From: Planctomycetales bacterium ZRK34
Lineage (GTDB): Bacteria > Planctomycetota > Phycisphaerae > Phycisphaerales > Zrk34
Direction of reading: 5' to 3'
DNA length: 64,000 bases
Assembly: GCA_014873095.1 (NCBI GenBank)
Contig: CP050848.1
Location: 2,232,001-2,296,000, forward strand
Shown here: one piece after another, positions 63,939 through 64,000 of the stretch
Numbering within the stretch: the stretch's first letter is position 1
Layout: the number at the start of each line of letters is the position of its first letter
Notes under the pieces: model-generated
Databases searched by the model: none
Told to the model about the DNA's origin: nothing
Seen by the model: only the letters and a program-made list of their open reading frames with translations
Position numbers and translations under genes: made by a program

Positions 63939-64000
63939 ATGAAGTGGATGCTGATGACGACCGCCGCTGTGATGCTGGCCGTGATGACCGGCTGCGCCTC
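63939..64000 (+). CDS. Lipoprotein, N-terminal fragment (runs off the window)
   Basis: The first 20 codons are visible: a short basic start, hydrophobic core and lipobox VMTGC-A with the lipidated cysteine at 19. Ribosome binding site AAAGGA 9 nt before ATG 63939. Nothing can be said of the mature part. Confidence 0.7.
   Translation, partial: MKWMLMTTAAVMLAVMTGCA

Overview
The window looks like chromosome from a GC-rich member of the Planctomycetota, probably class Phycisphaerae. This is inferred from gene content rather than a marker tree: a giant surface protein with a planctomycete LEPR-XLL N-terminus, PEP-CTERM secreted proteins, two formylglycine sulfatases beside a beta-helix lipoprotein, a type II-like pseudopilin, and three small ECF sigma genes each translationally coupled to a membrane-anchored regulator. 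It is mostly ordinary chromosome with an accessory-looking polysaccharide and surface-protein section. No phage, IS transposase, CRISPR array or rRNA was seen. One tRNA gene (Phe, GAA) is present.

Layout. 1-2287 (minus): ECF sigma factor, coupled FecR-type anti-sigma protein with a lectin-like ectodomain, and the start of a secreted protein. 2472-7567 (plus): lysyl-tRNA synthetase, a LolC/FtsX-type permease, a LolD-type ATPase and a CorA-type channel. 7568-8356: gene-poor, with a 150-bp palindromic repeat and an 18-bp tandem array. 8416-25674 (minus): one 17.3-kb gene for a 5752-residue, apparently cysteine-free surface protein ending in a zincin motif (HELGHTLGLNH), with a clear sigma70-like promoter, a structured leader and an intrinsic terminator. 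25995-26067: tRNA-Phe. 26224-37945 (all minus): sulfatase, beta-helix lipoprotein, sulfatase, pseudopilin, PEP-CTERM protein, fused double PEP-CTERM protein, FecR anti-sigma, ECF sigma, GNAT, DUF2934 protein, AraC regulator. I read this as a regulated unit for sensing and degrading a sulfated polysaccharide.

38369-45411: zwf and pgl (oxidative pentose phosphate pathway), a third sigma/anti-sigma pair, arginine decarboxylase, and an ArsR regulator with a two-gene YeeE/YedE sulfur transporter; matching ATATCA-N8-TGATAT operators lie before both arsR and the transporter. 45368-50226: a PEP-CTERM protein, a heptosyltransferase, GT4 and GT2 glycosyltransferases (LPS core or glycan assembly) and a NUDIX hydrolase. 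50349-64000: glycyl-tRNA synthetase with an AT-rich mosaic segment, a 1670-residue TPR protein with an embedded C39-like peptidase domain, a GmhB phosphatase with a membrane tail, a secreted repeat protein, a DnaJ/CbpA-type co-chaperone, a TIM-barrel-like protein, endonuclease III, a voltage-gated-type cation channel with a zinc-ribbon tail, and the start of a lipoprotein.

Two themes stand out. First, short interspersed palindromic repeats of several families sit in intergenic gaps and also invade coding sequence: 96 bp in frame inside lysS, the C-terminus of the GT4 gene and the stop codon of the NUDIX gene. Second, regulators seem matched to secreted cargo: the ectodomain of the second anti-sigma protein resembles the domain repeated in the three PEP-CTERM units encoded next to it.
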